From: Aequorivita viscosa
GTDB taxonomy: Bacteria > Bacteroidota > Bacteroidia > Flavobacteriales > Flavobacteriaceae
Assembly: GCF_900106795.1 (NCBI RefSeq)
Contig: NZ_FNNS01000015.1
Coordinates: forward strand, 17,445 to 81,444
Length of the DNA: 64,000 bases
Direction of reading: 5' to 3'
Shown here piece after piece: positions 1 to 8,234 of this stretch. The position numbers and the translations under genes were made by a program. The stretch's first letter is position 1. Each line of letters begins with the position of its first letter. The notes below the pieces were generated by a model. That model worked only from the letters and a program-made list of their open reading frames with translations. It was not told the DNA's origin and ran no database searches.

Positions 1-933
1 AACTTGACCATAACGGGTGGAGGTACCGTTTTTCAAATTACGGGTGGAACTACGCTAATTGTTCAAAATACCATTATTTCTAATATGGCTAGCGTCGGGA
101 CTATTTCTAACGTATGGATGTATTTTGGAAATATAATTCAATATTTGAACAACAATGCTGGTATTACCTACAGCAATATTTCAAACCTTCTATTGAGCAA
201 TCAAGGTTGGTTTGACAGCAACAAAGGGACTTATGAAAAATTTACAGGTACGTTTGGCTTAATCGAAAAAGTAAGTGGTTTTAGTACTGCCAATGGATCT
301 GCTGTCGCTATGGATTTCAGTTCTAATCCTACCGTAAGTAATGGTGTTATTTTAAATGTCGCATTTTCAGGAACGAGTACTCAATATGTAAAAGGATATG
401 CTCCTGCACCCTATGTTGGCTATAATTTTACAAATAAATGGACTGTAAACTGTCCTGGTATTCCTCACGAAAGTGATGGTGTAGCAACGGGCGATATAGT
501 TTTGGATCTAGGTGTAGGGTCGAGTGTATCTACAACTTTCACCGGCACTGGTGCAAGTAGTAGAAAAAAACTTAGTGGTACAACAATCTCCAATAATTTG
601 TTGCGCTTCGAAAAGTCTGGAGATAATAAAATTATCTATAGAGGATCGAAAAAGAGATATTTTCAAGTCAATGCCTCGCTATCATTTCAATCAACTACTA
701 ATAACGCTACCATTTATATTTTTTATATAGCTAAAGGAAGTGGTTCAGGGGCCGCTAGTGTAGTTCTAGATTCAAAAGTTTATGGTCGAACAGCTTCAAG
801 TACTACCTATTCGTCTGTTCCCATTGTAGCGACAATTGAGTTAGGAAAAGACGATTATATAGAAGTATGGGCAGAACGCTATTCAGGGAGTGCCCAGATG
901 AATGTTCATTCCCTAAGCCTTTCGGCACAATAG
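1..933 (+). CDS. Secreted beta-rich surface protein, 5'-truncated by window edge
   Basis: This reading frame is open from the first base, so the N-terminus lies outside the window; a TTG at position 4 could be read as a start but is probably internal. The remaining 310 residues align along their whole length with the C-terminal two thirds of the next gene, with shared blocks such as SLIVQNT/TLIVQNT, AMDFSSNPTVSNGVI and YRGSKKR. The first part is rich in Asn, Thr, Gly and Ser, as in parallel beta-helix proteins. The last 130 or so residues look like a jelly-roll (C1q/TNF-like or tail-fibre-like) domain ending in a 'VWAER' strand. I do not recognise a named family and infer only an extracellular, beta-structured protein. 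It forms a tandem duplicate pair with the gene 57 bases downstream. Confidence 0.75.
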   Translation, partial: NLTITGGGTVFQITGGTTLIVQNTIISNMASVGTISNVWMYFGNIIQYLNNNAGITYSNISNLLLSNQGWFDSNKGTYEKFTGTFGLIEKVSGFSTANGSAVAMDFSSNPTVSNGVILNVAFSGTSTQYVKGYAPAPYVGYNFTNKWTVNCPGIPHESDGVATGDIVLDLGVGSSVSTTFTGTGASSRKKLSGTTISNNLLRFEKSGDNKIIYRGSKKRYFQVNASLSFQSTTNNATIYIFYIAKGSGSGAASVVLDSKVYGRTASSTTYSSVPIVATIELGKDDYIEVWAERYSGSAQMNVHSLSLSAQ

Positions 934-990
934 ACTAAATAGTTGTCTACTTAGTTTTAATGGCATCGAACTATCTAAATTCTCAAGATT

Positions 991-2490
991 ATGAAATTCT
1001 TTCACCTATACATATCCTTTTTTATTAAAAAGAAAGCTTTATACGTGCTTCTTTTTATCATAACCCTTCCTGCATTTTCCCAAGTTGGAATAGGAACTTC
1101 AAATCCATCTTCCTCTTCTGCATTGGAGGTTGCCTCTCAATCTCTAGGAGTTTTGTTCCCTAGAATGACAACTTTAAACCGTACAAATATTTCTCAACCA
1201 GCCAATAGTCTTTTGGTGTATGATACAGATGAACGTGCATTTTTTTATTACGATTCTATACCTCCAAGCCCAAAATGGATTAAAATTTCCTCTGATTTTG
1301 ATGAAAGAAGTAAACGTGTCCTAGTGAAGAGTGAAGCTGATTTTCCAGCCCAATCTGGCGGTAAAATTACTTTAAATCCCGATTTTGTCTATGAAATAAA
1401 TGGAACTGTAAATTTGACCAATTCTATTGATTTAAATAACGCTACTGTAGTGGGAAGAGATGGTTTTGAAGATATTATACAATACTCAGGTGGTACAGGA
1501 GGGATCATTTTTCAAGGAAACACTGGCGGAACTGTTAGAAATATTACATTAAAGGGCGGGGGTGCGTTTAATATTACAGGACCAGGCAGGAATACAAATA
1601 CTTCTTTGATTGTTCAAAACACAGTAATTGACGGTATGACAACCAGTGTAGGAACAATTTCTGGATTAGGTCTTTATTTTGGTAACATTATCCAATACAA
1701 AGGAAATGCAAATGGTATGACATATTTAAATATTGGAAATCTGTTGTTAATCAATCAGGGATGGTTCTCAGATAACCAAGGGGCTTTTGAAACATTTTCA
1801 GGTACTTTTGGATTAATTGGAAAAGTGAGTGGTTTTAGTACTGTTAGTGGCTCTTCGGTTGCCATGGACTTTAGTTCGAATCCTACTGTGAGCAATGGGG
1901 TTATTCAGAGTGTAACTTTTTCAGGCACCACGACAGCTCCTTCAGGATATGTTAAAGGATATACTACCGGAACCTATACAGGTTACAATTTTAATAATTT
2001 TTGGACAGTAGATGCTCCTGGTATTCCGAGAGAAAGTGATGCTGTGGCAACAGGCGATATAAATTTCCCAGGAACTGTAACCGGTGCAGATGGATATACT
2101 ACTTCTTTTAATGGGGGTAGTATGGAGAAAGTTTGGGGCGACACAAATTCAAAAAACTTGTATCGTTTTACAAGGGATGGAAATAATAGAATAACCTACA
2201 GGGGTTCAAAAAAGAGAATTTTTCGCGTTAATGCTTCCCTTTCCTATCAGTTAACAAATACAAGCACTACCGTAGTCCTTTTTTTCGTAAAAGGAAAAGG
2301 TTCGGGGCCAGTAACATTATTGGAAGATACAAAAGTGTATGCTCGTGTAGGAAGTACGAATGACATTGAAGCCACAAAAATTGTGGGAACGATAGCTTTG
2401 GAAAAAGATGAATATATTGAAATTTGGGCGGAGCGAACAGCGGGAAATGGAAAAATGTTTACAGTTTCTTTGAACCTTACAGCACGATAG
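991..2490 (+). CDS. Secreted beta-helix/jelly-roll surface protein
   Basis: The 499-residue product starts with a long basic N-region and a hydrophobic signal sequence ending near 'LPAFSQ', followed by 'VGIGTSNPSSSSALEV'. That opening is typical of secreted Bacteroidota proteins related to tail-fibre or adhesin-like proteins. Residues about 110-240 are Gly/Asn/Thr-rich and resemble a beta-helix ('VRNITLKGGGAFNITG'). The C-terminal 125 residues form a likely jelly-roll with 'KRIFRVNASLSYQ' and 'IALEKDEYIEIWAER'. No C-terminal T9SS sorting motif is evident. It is a close homologue of the preceding truncated gene, so the two arose by tandem duplication. It ends 1 base before the convergent deacetylase gene. 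Function is unknown; a surface or matrix role is inference. Confidence 0.8.
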   Translation: MKFFHLYISFFIKKKALYVLLFIITLPAFSQVGIGTSNPSSSSALEVASQSLGVLFPRMTTLNRTNISQPANSLLVYDTDERAFFYYDSIPPSPKWIKISSDFDERSKRVLVKSEADFPAQSGGKITLNPDFVYEINGTVNLTNSIDLNNATVVGRDGFEDIIQYSGGTGGIIFQGNTGGTVRNITLKGGGAFNITGPGRNTNTSLIVQNTVIDGMTTSVGTISGLGLYFGNIIQYKGNANGMTYLNIGNLLLINQGWFSDNQGAFETFSGTFGLIGKVSGFSTVSGSSVAMDFSSNPTVSNGVIQSVTFSGTTTAPSGYVKGYTTGTYTGYNFNNFWTVDAPGIPRESDAVATGDINFPGTVTGADGYTTSFNGGSMEKVWGDTNSKNLYRFTRDGNNRITYRGSKKRIFRVNASLSYQLTNTSTTVVLFFVKGKGSGPVTLLEDTKVYARVGSTNDIEATKIVGTIALEKDEYIEIWAERTAGNGKMFTVSLNLTAR

Positions 2491-2491
2491 T

Positions 2492-3157
2492 TTAGGAATT
2501 TAAAATTATTGATTTACAAAACCACTTTTTTTCCGCAATAAATTCCAAAACCTTCGGCAATACATATCGAAGGTTTTTTTCTGCTTTTAAACTATCGTGA
2601 AATACAACCACACTTCCAGGTTCTAGATTTTCTAAAACATTTTGAAGACACTTTTCCTCAGAAACAGTTGCGTCATAATCATAACTTAGAATGTCCCACA
2701 TAACTACTTTAAAGCCTTTTTTCTGAAGTATTTTAGCTTGTTTGGAAGTTATCTTGCCATATGGCGGCCGCAAAAGCGATTTATGATTTTCGATTTTCGA
2801 TTGACGATTAACGATTTCAGAATTGAACAGTCTGCTATCTTCCATCTGCCTTCCCGCCTTTTCAACATTTTCAACATATTCAGAAGTTTTCGTTTTCCAA
2901 CCGTTCAAATGGTTAAACGTATGATTGCCGACCGAATGTCCTTCTAGAATAATTCTTCTGAAAATACCTGGATGCTTTTGAATGTTTTCGCCAATACAGA
3001 AAAATGTGGCTTTGGCGTTGTGTTTTTTTAATTCATCAAGTACCCAAGGCGTAACTTCGGGGATTGGGCCATCGTCAAAAGTGATGTAAACGGAAGCTTT
3101 ATCTTCAGAAAATGCCCAAATTCGCTCAGGGTAAAACCGCTGGACAAATTTGGGCAT
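2492..3157 (-). CDS. Polysaccharide deacetylase (NodB fold)
   Basis: The product (221 residues from the ATG at 3157; a TTG 21 bases upstream is possible) carries the NodB/CE4 signature. Visible motifs are 'TFDDGPIPE' (catalytic base and metal Asp), 'GNHTFNH' (metal His pair), 'RPPYGK' and the late 'VFHDS'. Such enzymes remove N- or O-acetyl groups from peptidoglycan or other glycans. There is no clear signal peptide, only a short N-terminal stretch before the domain. The segment between the His motif and RPPYG is about 12 residues longer than in the paralogue at 30437-31213. The extra length coincides with a heptameric DNA repeat (2778-2826) read in frame. It lies 23 bases downstream of the DUF2723 gene and is probably cotranscribed with it. 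Confidence 0.85.
   Translation of the reverse strand: MPKFVQRFYPERIWAFSEDKASVYITFDDGPIPEVTPWVLDELKKHNAKATFFCIGENIQKHPGIFRRIILEGHSVGNHTFNHLNGWKTKTSEYVENVEKAGRQMEDSRLFNSEIVNRQSKIENHKSLLRPPYGKITSKQAKILQKKGFKVVMWDILSYDYDATVSEEKCLQNVLENLEPGSVVVFHDSLKAEKNLRYVLPKVLEFIAEKKWFCKSIILNS
2778..2826. repeat. Seven-copy heptamer array GATTNNN inside the deacetylase gene
   Basis: On the plus strand seven successive 7-base units read GATTTAT, GATTTTC, GATTTTC, GATTGAC, GATTAAC, GATTTCA and GAATTGA. The array lies within the coding sequence of the deacetylase and encodes the low-complexity stretch 'FNSEIVNRQSKIENHK' just before the RPPYG motif. A 7-base period in a coding region is unexpected, because each extra unit shifts the frame. 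Confidence 0.8.
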
Positions 3158-3180
3158 TTTGACTATTTTAAAACTCAAAT

Positions 3181-6100
3181 TTATTCAATTACAGGAGGTT
3201 GTTCTTCATTTTGTTGCGTCTGTTGTTCGAATTGTCTCAACAAATTAGAGTCTAATGGAATTTCCATTGAAGGGCTTTCTTCCATATCTCGATCTAAATC
3301 CATCGCTTCATCTGGAGAGTAGAAATGACGGAAGCGCAATAAATATTCATTGAATTTATTAGCCTCTTCACGGCCATAAGCTTCTTCATCATAAACAGCA
3401 ACAATCTGAACTAAGCTTCGGTAACGCTCCATGTCGCTAATAATTTCCTGAGCAATGTTACGTTGCCTATTAAACTTTAAACTATTGTAATAAATCAAGT
3501 GCTCTTGATATATCTTTGAAACCTCTTCATAAACAGCCCGTGCTTTTTCAGGCTTGTCAAGTTCGTAATAGCCCAGGACAAATGGTTCTAAAAGCGAGTA
3601 ATATTCAAAATACTTTATCGGCATTTTTTCCATTGCCAGATCGAGTATTTCTTCAGCTTTTTCATTTTCGCCTTCGTTTATAAGTGCTTCGGCTAAACGA
3701 GCGAGGTTGCTTCTATAGGTGATTCCATTTTTTCGAGTCTCGGTATCGTGATAGATGTCTGGACTGCCATTATTACCCCAATCCCAGTTCATCACGATAT
3801 TATACATTTTTTCAGTATCAATCCTGCCCATATCAAACGGACTGTTTTTGCTGAGCTTTGTTTTAATCGGCACAAGCTTATAGACCACACCATCAAGTTG
3901 TAAGTAGTCTTTCATCCATAAGTAGTCGTCATCGCCAAAACTACCACCACTGAAGTAAATAGGGCGTTTCCAGTCGTTATTGGCGATTATATCCAGCATC
4001 ATCATTCGATTTTTGTAAATGATGTCGCTTTTTAATGTTATATAAATATCTGAAACTATTTTATCAGCATCTTTCGGATCGACTATACCGTTTTTCAATA
4101 CGGCTTCTTTATCCACAGGAATCCGAATTACTTTTGATGGAAAAGTATGTGCAACTTGTCCACTAGGAAGTTCAATTTGTGTCGCTGGTGATTCGTTAGC
4201 CACAAAGTTCATCCACGTTTTAATATCGACTGTGTCTCTAGAAGTTTGTTGATGAACAATGAAATCACGGGTGCCATAACGATACTTTTCGTGCGTAAGT
4301 TGCGATGGAATTGGATCACTCGTAAACGCTTTTTTCTTCATATCGTCTATGTACCAGTCTGTTTGAAATAGACTCGTATTCACAATACGAACATCTTGGC
4401 GATATCCTTCCACGTTTTGGGCGTACCAAAGTGCAAACGTGTCATTGTCGCCTATGGTGAACAATATTCCGTTTTCGTCGCAAGAATCCAAGTACATTTT
4501 ACCCATAGATTGGGCTGTGTATCGGTTGCTTCGGTCGTGGTCGTCCCAGTTTTGAGAAGCTAAAAGTATTGGTGCTGCCAAAGCAGTAGCTGTTAAAACA
4601 ACGGGGAGTGCGACTTTTGGTTTCACATAATTCTTCAACAAATCGAAAAGTGCATAAACTCCATAACCAATCCACATAGCGTAAACATAGAAACTTCCAA
4701 CAAGTGCGTAATCTCGTTCCCTAGGTTCAAAAGGTCGCTCGTTGAGGTATACTTTAAGGGCCAGACCTGTAAATAGGAATAGCACTAGTAAGACCCAAAA
4801 GCTCTTTTTGTCGTTTTTATAATGAAATACTATACCAATTATTCCCAAGATTAAAGGCAAGAAGAAGTAAGTATTTCGGCCTTTATTATTTTTCATATCG
4901 CTTGCCAGCATATCTTGGTTTCCGAGTCGCATTTCATCTATAAACTTAATACCGCTTATCCAGTTTCCGTGCAAATCGTCGTAGCGACCTTGAATATCGT
5001 CTTGCTTCCCTGTGAAATTCCACATAAGGTAACGCCAGTACATATATCCAAATTGGAATTCGAACATAAATTTCATATTCTGAATAAAGGAGGGTCTTTC
5101 AATATTTAGAAATTGCCCGAAATTCTTCAAAAATTTATCGTAATCTGAAGTATCCACCAAGCCCTGTCTGTGAGCCATTTTAAATTTATTGACTTCTTCG
5201 ACTAATCGTGGCTCGTCTAAATATTCGCTTTTAACAGAAATCTCAAGCCCTCCAGTAAATTCCATATAATTTGTAGCATGATCAATACTCCACATTCTGG
5301 GCAGGAATCCTTTTTGGGAATCATCTGTATTTTGACTGGCATTTTTGTAGTTGTTTACAATTACATATTTACCTGTCTCGTAGTCTCTTTCATAATTGGG
5401 TTTGTCGTCTTTGTAAGGGTTTTTTTCATCTAAACCAACATATACTTCAGTGAATAATGGGCCATACAAAAGATGGGTTTCTGGATACTGCTCTCGGTTG
5501 TAGTATGCTAATAATTCGCGAGCATTGTTTGGGTTGTTCTCATTTATAACCGTCCCTGCATTTGCACGAATTGGAAGCATTAACCAGCTTGAAAATCCAA
5601 TAAAAATGAACAAAACACATAATACAAGGGTGTTGAGTTTTACGTAATGCTTGCTTCGGGTATATCGCAATAAATAATAGAAAACAGCGATAAAAATAAG
5701 GCCTGCGATAACCGTTCCGCTATTGAAAGGTAAACCGATACTATTGACAAAAAACACTTCTGAAGCACTGAAAAACTTCATCGACATCGGTAACAAGAAA
5801 ATAAAAATGAACATTAAAATCGCCACTGTAACGAAGTTTGCGACAATAAAGTTTTTGACGGTTACCTTCTCTGTGTGTTTAAAGAAATATAAAAAGCCAA
5901 TTGCAGGAATAGTTAGCAAAGCCATAAAGTGAACTCCGAATGAAAGACCAATAATAAAAGCGATGAGCACTGCCCATCGGTTTCCTCTAGGTTCAAGCAT
6001 TTCGCGTTCCCAGCGCAGGGCACTATAAAACAGTATGGACATTAAGCAAGCGGCCATTGCATAAACCTCCGCTTCTACTGCATTAAACCAAAAACTGTCG

Positions 6101-6504
6101 GTAAACGTAAATGCCAAAGCACCAATGGCGGCACTTCCTAGAATTGCCACAGATTTAGTTTTATTGATTTCTTCATGTTGAGAAATCATTTTTGGCAGCA
6201 AAATTGTAAGCGACCAAAACATAAAAAGTATGGTGAAGGCACTTGCGAAAACAGACATCAAGTTAATGGTGAGTGCAATATAAGAAGCGTCTGGTGCAAA
6301 AATGGAGAAAAAGGCTCCAATTAATTGATAAAGCGGCGCTCCCGGAGGGTGTCCTACTTCTAAGTTACTGGAGGTTGTAATGTATTCGCCCGCATCCCAG
6401 AAGCTAGCAGTTGGCTCTACTGTAAGCCAGTAAGTAGTCAATGCGATAGCAAAGACAAGCCATCCTGTAATTTTATTCCATTTGGTAAAGTTAAAAGACC
6501 CCAT
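3181..6504 (-). CDS. DUF2723 family large membrane protein (GT-C-like)
   Basis: The product is about 1107 residues from the ATG at 6504; the longer reading needs a TTG at 6516. The N-terminal half has many hydrophobic segments. It begins with the family signature 'TVEPTASFWDAGEY' followed by 'VGHPPGAPLYQ', which marks the DUF2723/protein O-mannosyltransferase-like family common in Bacteroidota. These proteins have the topology of lipid-dependent GT-C glycosyltransferases. The early acidic residues in 'FWDAGEY' would be in the expected first periplasmic loop. The C-terminal 450 or so residues are soluble and probably periplasmic, with helical TPR-like stretches ('KAEEILDLAMEKMP', 'KARAVYEEVSKIYQ'). 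The deacetylase lies directly downstream. Glycan transfer is family-based inference. Confidence 0.85.
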   Translation of the reverse strand: MGSFNFTKWNKITGWLVFAIALTTYWLTVEPTASFWDAGEYITTSSNLEVGHPPGAPLYQLIGAFFSIFAPDASYIALTINLMSVFASAFTILFMFWSLTILLPKMISQHEEINKTKSVAILGSAAIGALAFTFTDSFWFNAVEAEVYAMAACLMSILFYSALRWEREMLEPRGNRWAVLIAFIIGLSFGVHFMALLTIPAIGFLYFFKHTEKVTVKNFIVANFVTVAILMFIFIFLLPMSMKFFSASEVFFVNSIGLPFNSGTVIAGLIFIAVFYYLLRYTRSKHYVKLNTLVLCVLFIFIGFSSWLMLPIRANAGTVINENNPNNARELLAYYNREQYPETHLLYGPLFTEVYVGLDEKNPYKDDKPNYERDYETGKYVIVNNYKNASQNTDDSQKGFLPRMWSIDHATNYMEFTGGLEISVKSEYLDEPRLVEEVNKFKMAHRQGLVDTSDYDKFLKNFGQFLNIERPSFIQNMKFMFEFQFGYMYWRYLMWNFTGKQDDIQGRYDDLHGNWISGIKFIDEMRLGNQDMLASDMKNNKGRNTYFFLPLILGIIGIVFHYKNDKKSFWVLLVLFLFTGLALKVYLNERPFEPRERDYALVGSFYVYAMWIGYGVYALFDLLKNYVKPKVALPVVLTATALAAPILLASQNWDDHDRSNRYTAQSMGKMYLDSCDENGILFTIGDNDTFALWYAQNVEGYRQDVRIVNTSLFQTDWYIDDMKKKAFTSDPIPSQLTHEKYRYGTRDFIVHQQTSRDTVDIKTWMNFVANESPATQIELPSGQVAHTFPSKVIRIPVDKEAVLKNGIVDPKDADKIVSDIYITLKSDIIYKNRMMMLDIIANNDWKRPIYFSGGSFGDDDYLWMKDYLQLDGVVYKLVPIKTKLSKNSPFDMGRIDTEKMYNIVMNWDWGNNGSPDIYHDTETRKNGITYRSNLARLAEALINEGENEKAEEILDLAMEKMPIKYFEYYSLLEPFVLGYYELDKPEKARAVYEEVSKIYQEHLIYYNSLKFNRQRNIAQEIISDMERYRSLVQIVAVYDEEAYGREEANKFNEYLLRFRHFYSPDEAMDLDRDMEESPSMEIPLDSNLLRQFEQQTQQNEEQPPVIE

Positions 6505-6653
6505 ATGTGCGTTCAAATTTTGTTCGTGCGAATTTAGTAATAAAATGCTTACTTACGAAGCATGTTGTAAGGGGGTAACGCACAATAAACAACGTTATTT
6601 TTCAACTTGATTTTATAACTCGATGTAAGGAGGAAAAATTTTTGATAAAAATG

Positions 6654-6684
6654 TTTGTACAAGCCAAAGTTTATATTAAATTTG
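6654..6684 (+). promoter_or_regulatory. Bacteroidota-type promoter of tRNA-Gln
   Basis: TTTG at 6654-6657 and TAAATTTG at 6677-6684 are separated by 19 bases. This fits the Bacteroidota housekeeping promoter (-33 TTTG, -7 TAnnTTTG) exactly. Transcription would start near 6690, about 48 bases before the mature tRNA. Confidence 0.75.
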
Positions 6685-6737
6685 CGCCACCTAAGCGGAA
6701 AGTAATTTACTGCTTACAGTTAATTCCAATTATAAAT

Positions 6738-6810
6738 TGGCCCATGGTGTAACTGGCAACACGTCTGGTTTTGGTCCAGAAGAGTCTAGGTTCGAGCCCT
6801 AGTGGGCCAA
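6738..6810 (+). tRNA. tRNA-Gln (anticodon TTG)
   Basis: The acceptor arms TGGCCCA (6738-6744) and TGGGCCA (6803-6809) pair fully, with discriminator A at 6810. The anticodon stem TCTGG/CCAGA encloses the loop TTTTGGT, giving anticodon TTG, which reads CAA. The T-loop TTCGAGC is standard. No CCA is encoded, as is common in this phylum. Confidence 0.96.
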
Positions 6811-6813
6811 CAG

Positions 6814-6848
6814 AAATCCCGATCTTGAAAAAGGTCGGGATTTTTTAT
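6814..6848 (+). terminator. Rho-independent terminator after tRNA-Gln
   Basis: The stem AAATCCCGA pairs with TCGGGATTT around a short loop and is followed by a run of T. It begins 4 bases after the tRNA. Confidence 0.85.
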
Positions 6849-7666
6849 TTAATGACATAGGGATGAGAAGTGTAGAGTCAAGGGTTCAGTAACAAAAATG
6901 TAGTTAACCTAAAGAGTAATAATTCTACGTTTTAGCGCTGAATAGTTCGGTGGAAACCGTTAGCTTCGATTGTCATAGTTACAGAGTTTATTCCTAGAAT
7001 GGAATGTCATTGCTCATCATTTAGTGGCAAAGCGGCTAAATGCAACTTGACTTATTTTACCGTTCATAAAATCAGCACCTAAACTTTAAGCTCGTAATTT
7101 TTCAAATAAACTTGACATCACCTTCCAAATGATGTATATTAGAACACTCTTAACGACTTACAATCAGAGAGAGTGCTAGGATCGTATATTTTGATCGATT
7201 AAATTAAGTAAACTGCTCCTTTATTTCTTCTCAAAGCCGACTCAAAGCCGACTCAAAGCCGACTGTAAGCCGACCTAAAGCCGACTCAAAGCCGACTCAA
7301 AGCCGACTATACTCCATAGATACTCCTAGATTACACCACTGCCAACCTATTATTCCGCCTTAATATTTCCGATACTCACATTCACTTTAAAATTTAATTA
7401 TCGATTCACCTTAAGTTTCTAAATCAAGCCTTCTTGTGGGGCGATTACTGTCTTATACATAAATTAGTTTCCGCCTAAATAAAAAATTATTAGCTTAATA
7501 AACTAGTTTGCATTGAATGCTTATATAGCAAGAATCGCAGTGGTCTTTAAGGGTCAATACAAAATAGGAATTAGTAGAATATAAATAATTAGAGTTTTGA
7601 GTTAAAAGCGCATTGAATTCCTTAAATTTAAAATTTCTTGTCTGTATATTTCTAAAACACTAATCA
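6849..7666. other. Gene-free stretch
   Basis: About 0.8 kb with stops in all frames and no convincing gene. Apart from the 11-bp tandem array at 7231-7307, I see only weak short hairpins. The composition is AT-rich, and nothing resembles a known RNA. Confidence 0.6.
7231..7307. repeat. Seven-copy 11-bp tandem repeat
   Basis: The unit TCAAAGCCGAC is repeated seven times head to tail. Units 4 (TGTAAGCCGAC) and 5 (CTAAAGCCGAC) are variant, and the AAGCCGAC core is invariant. Its GC content is higher than that of the surrounding DNA. Confidence 0.9.
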
Positions 7667-7737
7667 ATGAATTCAAATTTTGAAAATCGAACAATGTCCT
7701 TTCAAGAATTCGTTGAGATGCTGATTGATCGTTGTAA

Positions 7738-8124
7738 AGAAATCGAGATTTTGAAAGCTTAAAATGGAAAGGTCCGTGGACTAATCAATTTTGGGTTAAA
7801 CTTAACCTAATTTGGAGTGATAAATTTAGTAATTATGGACAAAGCTTTATTAAGCCGTTTTTATACTTGTTTGTTGGAAATTTTATTCTCTTTTCAGTAG
7901 TATTGTTTTTTGATGGATTTGATAATATATTTCTTTCTTTTTCCAATCCAACATCAGAAGGTTTTAGAAAGGGATTTGAAAATTTCTTCATATATATGAA
8001 TCCATTTCGGGGTGCAAGCTATTCTCTAGAAGGGTATTTGATAATTGTAGATTATTTAATGAGAATTTGGTCTTCATATATGCTTTATAATTTAATTAGA
8101 GCGTCAAGAAGATTTATATCCTGA
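7738..8124 (+). pseudogene. Remnant of a membrane protein, possibly pentapeptide-repeat type
   Basis: An open stretch without a proper start encodes about 128 residues, beginning 'NRDFESLKWKGPW', then 'LIWSDKFSNYGQSF', then two hydrophobic segments. This order resembles the C-terminal part of pentapeptide-repeat proteins that end in a transmembrane region. The upstream frame is closed by a stop just before 7738. A 31-codon frame in another phase (7667-7762) overlaps its beginning, so a frameshifted relic is likely. A short gene from the TTG at 7867 is a formal alternative. Family assignment is weak. Confidence 0.4.
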
Positions 8125-8234
8125 AAAAGTGGTCTTTATCCATAACCTGTAAGTTACAATCGTTACGAGAAACAGCGAATGTTTAGGCTACAATAGGTTA
8201 TTCGCCCTAATTTAATGCAACTTAAGGCGGCAAT

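Noticed and set aside
7231..7307. Possible CRISPR array
   Set aside because: Units are 11 bases and adjacent without spacers, so this is a simple tandem repeat; no cas genes are present.
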